Source: Jannaschia seohaensis
Lineage (GTDB): Bacteria; Pseudomonadota; Alphaproteobacteria; Rhodobacterales; Rhodobacteraceae
DNA length: 64,000 nt
Direction of reading: 5' to 3'
NCBI RefSeq assembly: GCF_900116765.1
Contig: NZ_UETC01000001.1
Span: 186,001-250,000 of the forward strand
Position 1 is the stretch's first letter, and each line of letters starts with the position of its first letter. A model generated the notes under the pieces. The model was not told the origin of the DNA. It did not search any database and saw only the letters and a program-made list of their open reading frames with translations. Both the position numbers and the translations under genes were made by a program. Shown piece by piece: positions 61,807 through 64,000 of this stretch.

Positions 61807-61833
61807 CCATCACGGGTTTCCAAATACTCAAAG
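61807..61833 (-). repeat. Intergenic TATTT element, subtype ii (inverted)
   Basis: On the minus strand: CTTTGAGTATTTGGAAACCC then GTGATGG. Matches 5168 and 27514. In the 149-base gap between the deaminase and the 2Fe-2S subunit genes. Confidence 0.6.
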
Positions 61834-61939
61834 TCCGACCGCGCGTCCCGCGCGGCATGGGAGGCGAGGCGCCACGCTCATCTCTAGCCCTGAGGCCTTT
61901 CGGCTCTAGCTCCGGACACAGACCGAGAGGAGACCGCGA

Positions 61940-62401
61940 ATGGCTATCACCCTCACCGTGAACGACGAAGAGGTCACGCTCGACCTCGACCCGGACACCC
62001 CGCTGCTTTGGGCGCTGCGCGACCATCTGCGCCTGACGGGGACGAAGTTCGGCTGCGGCATCGCGCAATGCGGCGCTTGTACCGTTATGCTGGACGGCTT
62101 CGCGCAACGCTCCTGCGTCACGCCGATCGGCGCGCTGGAGGGCGCGACGGTCCAGACCATCGAAGGGCTGGACGGACCCGAGGCCGAGGCGGTGCAGGCC
62201 GCCTGGACCGAGATCAACGTGCCGCAATGCGGCTATTGCCAGTCCGGTCAGGTCGTGTCGGCCACGTCCCTCCTGCGGGAGGTGCCCAAGCCCTCCGATC
62301 AGGAGATCGACGACGCCATGGCCGGCAATCTCTGCCGCTGCGCCACCTATGCGCGCATCCGCAAGGCGATCCGCCAAGCCTCCGACAGCCTGGAGGCCTG
62401 A
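61940..62401 (+). CDS. [2Fe-2S] subunit of an IorAB/xanthine dehydrogenase-family oxidoreductase
   Basis: 153 residues with both clusters. Plant-type site: [20 protein letters not shown], with Cys at RSC. C-terminal helical site: [13 protein letters not shown] and [12 protein letters not shown]. This is the small subunit of molybdenum hydroxylases in the two-subunit (isoquinoline 1-oxidoreductase-like) arrangement. Three bases upstream of the large subunit gene. RBS GAGAGGAGA. Confidence 0.93.
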   Translation: MAITLTVNDEEVTLDLDPDTPLLWALRDHLRLTGTKFGCGIAQCGACTVMLDGFAQRSCVTPIGALEGATVQTIEGLDGPEAEAVQAAWTEINVPQCGYCQSGQVVSATSLLREVPKPSDQEIDDAMAGNLCRCATYARIRKAIRQASDSLEA

Positions 62402-62404
62402 GCC

Positions 62405-64000
62405 ATGCATCCCATCGTCAAACCCGCCTTCGCGCCGCGCCCGACCCGCCGCGGCTTTCTCGCCGGGACCGGCGGCCTGATCCTGGGCCTGCATCTCGCG
62501 CCCCAGGCCCGCGCCGAGAGCAGCGCGCCGACGGCCCCCACGCCCGGCGCCTTCGTCCCGAACGCCTTCATCCGCGTGGCCCCCGACGACACCGTGACCG
62601 TGTTGGTCAAGCATATCGAGATCGGCCAGGGCGCGAATACCGGCCTGCCCCTGCTGGTCGCCGAGGAGATGGACGCCGACTGGTCCCAGATGCGGGCTGA
62701 GCAGGCGCCGTCCAACCCGCAGCTTTATGCCAACGCCGCTTTCGGCATCCAGGGCACGGGCGGCTCCACCGGCCTCTCCAACAGCTACATGACCATGCGG
62801 CGGGCGGGCGCGGCGGCGCGCGCCATGCTGGTCTCCGCCGCCGCCGATCTCTGGGGTGTGCCCGCCGCCGAGATCACGGTGTCGAAGGGCGTCGTCGCCC
62901 ATGGCCCGACCGGCAATGAGGCCAGCTTTGGCGCCCTGGCCGAGGCCGCGGCAAAGGGTCCGGTCCCCGAGGACGTGGCGCTCAAGGATCCGGCCGACTT
63001 CACCCTGATCGGGGCCGAAGGGATCACTCGCCTGGACGCGCGGTCCAAGTCCACCGGCCAGGCCGAGTTCACCATCGACGTCTACCGCGACGGCATGCAG
63101 GTCGTCGCCATGGTGCATCCGCCGAAATTCGGAGCGACTGTCGCCTCGGTCGATGACAGCGAGGCGCTGGCAATCCCCGGCGTGCGCGCGGTGCGGCAGC
63201 TGCCCTCGGGCGTCGCCATCTATGCCGACGACACCTTCGCCGCCTTCCGCGGCCGCGATGCCGTGGTCGTGGAGTGGGACGAGAGCGCCGCCGAGACCCG
63301 CGGCACCGATGAGATCGTGGAGACCTTCACCGCCGCCGCTCGCACCGCCAGCCTCGTCGCCGAGGAAGCGGGCGATGCCGATGCGGCCTTGGCCGGGGCC
63401 GAGCGGGTGATCGAGGCGGAATATGTCTTCCCCTATCTCGCCCATGCCGCGATGGAGCCGCTCGACGGCGTCATCGAATGGGATGGCTCCGCGGCCGAGA
63501 TCTGGTCCGGGATGCAGATCCCGACCACGTCCCACGCCACGCTGGCCGGCGTCATGGGGCTGGGCCAGGAGGCCGTCACCATCAACACGATGTATACCGG
63601 TGGCAGCTTCGGGCGCCGGGCCACGCCGGACAATCACTTCGCCGCCGAGTTGGCGAATGTGGCGATGGCCGGTGGGCCGGGGGCCTACAAGCTGCTCTGG
63701 ACCCGCGAGAACGACATGCAAGGCGGCTATTACCGTCCGCTGACGGTGCATCGTCTGCGCGCGGGGCTCGATGGCGCGGGCAACATCACCGGCTGGGTGA
63801 ACCAGCTCGCCAATCAGTCGATCATGCGCGGCAGTCCCTTTGAAGCGATGATGCAGGGCGGGCTGGACCCGACGAGCTACGAGGGCGCGAACGACTTGCC
63901 CTACGAATTGCCGAACCGGCGGCTGGCCTGGGCCGAGATGCGGAGCCCGGTGCCCGTGCTCTGGTGGCGGGCGGTGGGGCATACCCATACCGCCTATGCG
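62405..64000 (+). CDS. Molybdopterin large subunit of an IorAB-type oxidoreductase, cut by window end
   Basis: 532 codons present, open at the window edge. The N-terminus carries a twin-arginine leader (RPTRRGFLAGTGGLILGLHL), so the enzyme is probably periplasmic. Then NAFIRVAPDDTVTVLVKHIE, IGQGANTGLPLLVAEEMDAD and GTGGSTGLSNSYMTMRRAGA, as in IorB-like aldehyde/heteroaromatic oxidoreductases; NTMYTGGSFGRRATPDNHFA follows at about residue 400. The substrate is not readable; IorB-type enzymes hydroxylate N-heteroaromatics or oxidise aldehydes. Confidence 0.92.
   Translation, partial: MHPIVKPAFAPRPTRRGFLAGTGGLILGLHLAPQARAESSAPTAPTPGAFVPNAFIRVAPDDTVTVLVKHIEIGQGANTGLPLLVAEEMDADWSQMRAEQAPSNPQLYANAAFGIQGTGGSTGLSNSYMTMRRAGAAARAMLVSAAADLWGVPAAEITVSKGVVAHGPTGNEASFGALAEAAAKGPVPEDVALKDPADFTLIGAEGITRLDARSKSTGQAEFTIDVYRDGMQVVAMVHPPKFGATVASVDDSEALAIPGVRAVRQLPSGVAIYADDTFAAFRGRDAVVVEWDESAAETRGTDEIVETFTAAARTASLVAEEAGDADAALAGAERVIEAEYVFPYLAHAAMEPLDGVIEWDGSAAEIWSGMQIPTTSHATLAGVMGLGQEAVTINTMYTGGSFGRRATPDNHFAAELANVAMAGGPGAYKLLWTRENDMQGGYYRPLTVHRLRAGLDGAGNITGWVNQLANQSIMRGSPFEAMMQGGLDPTSYEGANDLPYELPNRRLAWAEMRSPVPVLWWRAVGHTHTAYA

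Noticed and set aside
61712-63988. 758-codon antisense frame over the molybdenum hydroxylase genes
   Set aside because: Shadow of a high-GC coding strand; the sense frames show iron-sulfur and molybdopterin motifs.

Overview
The window is a GC-rich, densely coded bacterial chromosome segment. Gene content and order point to an alphaproteobacterium of the Rhodobacterales (Rhodobacter/Roseobacter group). The evidence is: dnaK beside alkB; the lptC-lptA-lptB-hpf-ptsN string preceded by an RNase D gene; the glycosyltransferase/sulfotransferase set; the cytochrome-fused urate hydroxylase PuuD; the hmgA-fahA-MBL-flavoprotein-DUF2783 block; many 4-base ATGA overlaps; and a dispersed hairpin-TATTT intergenic repeat. 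No genus can be assigned by reading alone. No rRNA, tRNA, insertion sequence or CRISPR array was seen.

Layout. 1-1.5 kb: 5' end of dnaK with a likely heat-shock promoter, divergent from alkB. 1.6-10.5 kb: an SH3-type secreted protein, an orphan ABC-2 polysaccharide-export permease, cysQ, galU, two tandem family-2 glycosyltransferases, a GT14-type glycosyltransferase and a two-domain sulfotransferase; together these look like a sulfated surface glycan locus. 10.5-14.3 kb: a housekeeping envelope/stress run (rnd, lptC, lptA, lptB, hpf, ptsN) on the minus strand. 14.4-17 kb: uraH, puuD and a nitroreductase. 17.1-23.3 kb: a seven-gene operon coding a succinate-dehydrogenase-like complex (B, D, C, A), a two-subunit class I fumarase-like hydratase and, between the hydratase subunits, a CaiB/BaiF CoA-transferase. 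23.4-29.6 kb: a LysR regulator with a TauE-type exporter and an enolase-superfamily enzyme on one strand, divergent from a complete tripartite tricarboxylate transporter (tctC, tctB, tctA).

29.6-36.9 kb: a CUT1-type sugar ABC operon with broken binding-protein and ATPase genes, a tandem SnoaL-like protein, a frameshifted RraA-like gene and an alpha/beta hydrolase. 36.9-42.7 kb: a MarR regulator divergent from homogentisate genes, with two identical-arm palindromic operators between them. 42.7-50.1 kb: three tandem RTX calcium-binding secreted proteins, the third frameshifted. 50.1-55.2 kb: an oppBCDF-like peptide ABC transporter without a binding protein, and decayed remnants of a second ATPase pair. 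55.3-64 kb: a GAF protein, a BMP-family nucleoside-type ABC transporter, a cytosine-deaminase-like enzyme, and a 2Fe-2S/molybdopterin oxidoreductase pair cut by the window end.

Working picture. Much of the window handles organic acids, nucleobases and aromatics. The most distinctive unit is the 17-23 kb operon. Read in order, it could dehydrogenate, hydrate and then CoA-activate a free C4 or C5 dicarboxylate (succinate to malyl-CoA, or methylsuccinate to citramalyl-CoA). Its flavoprotein has Cys where SdhA/FrdA carry the FAD-linking His. The other notable non-coding signal is a 13-copy family of intergenic elements in four sequence subtypes. Several genes between 29 and 55 kb carry frameshifts or stops. 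Reading alone cannot separate real decay from sequence error.
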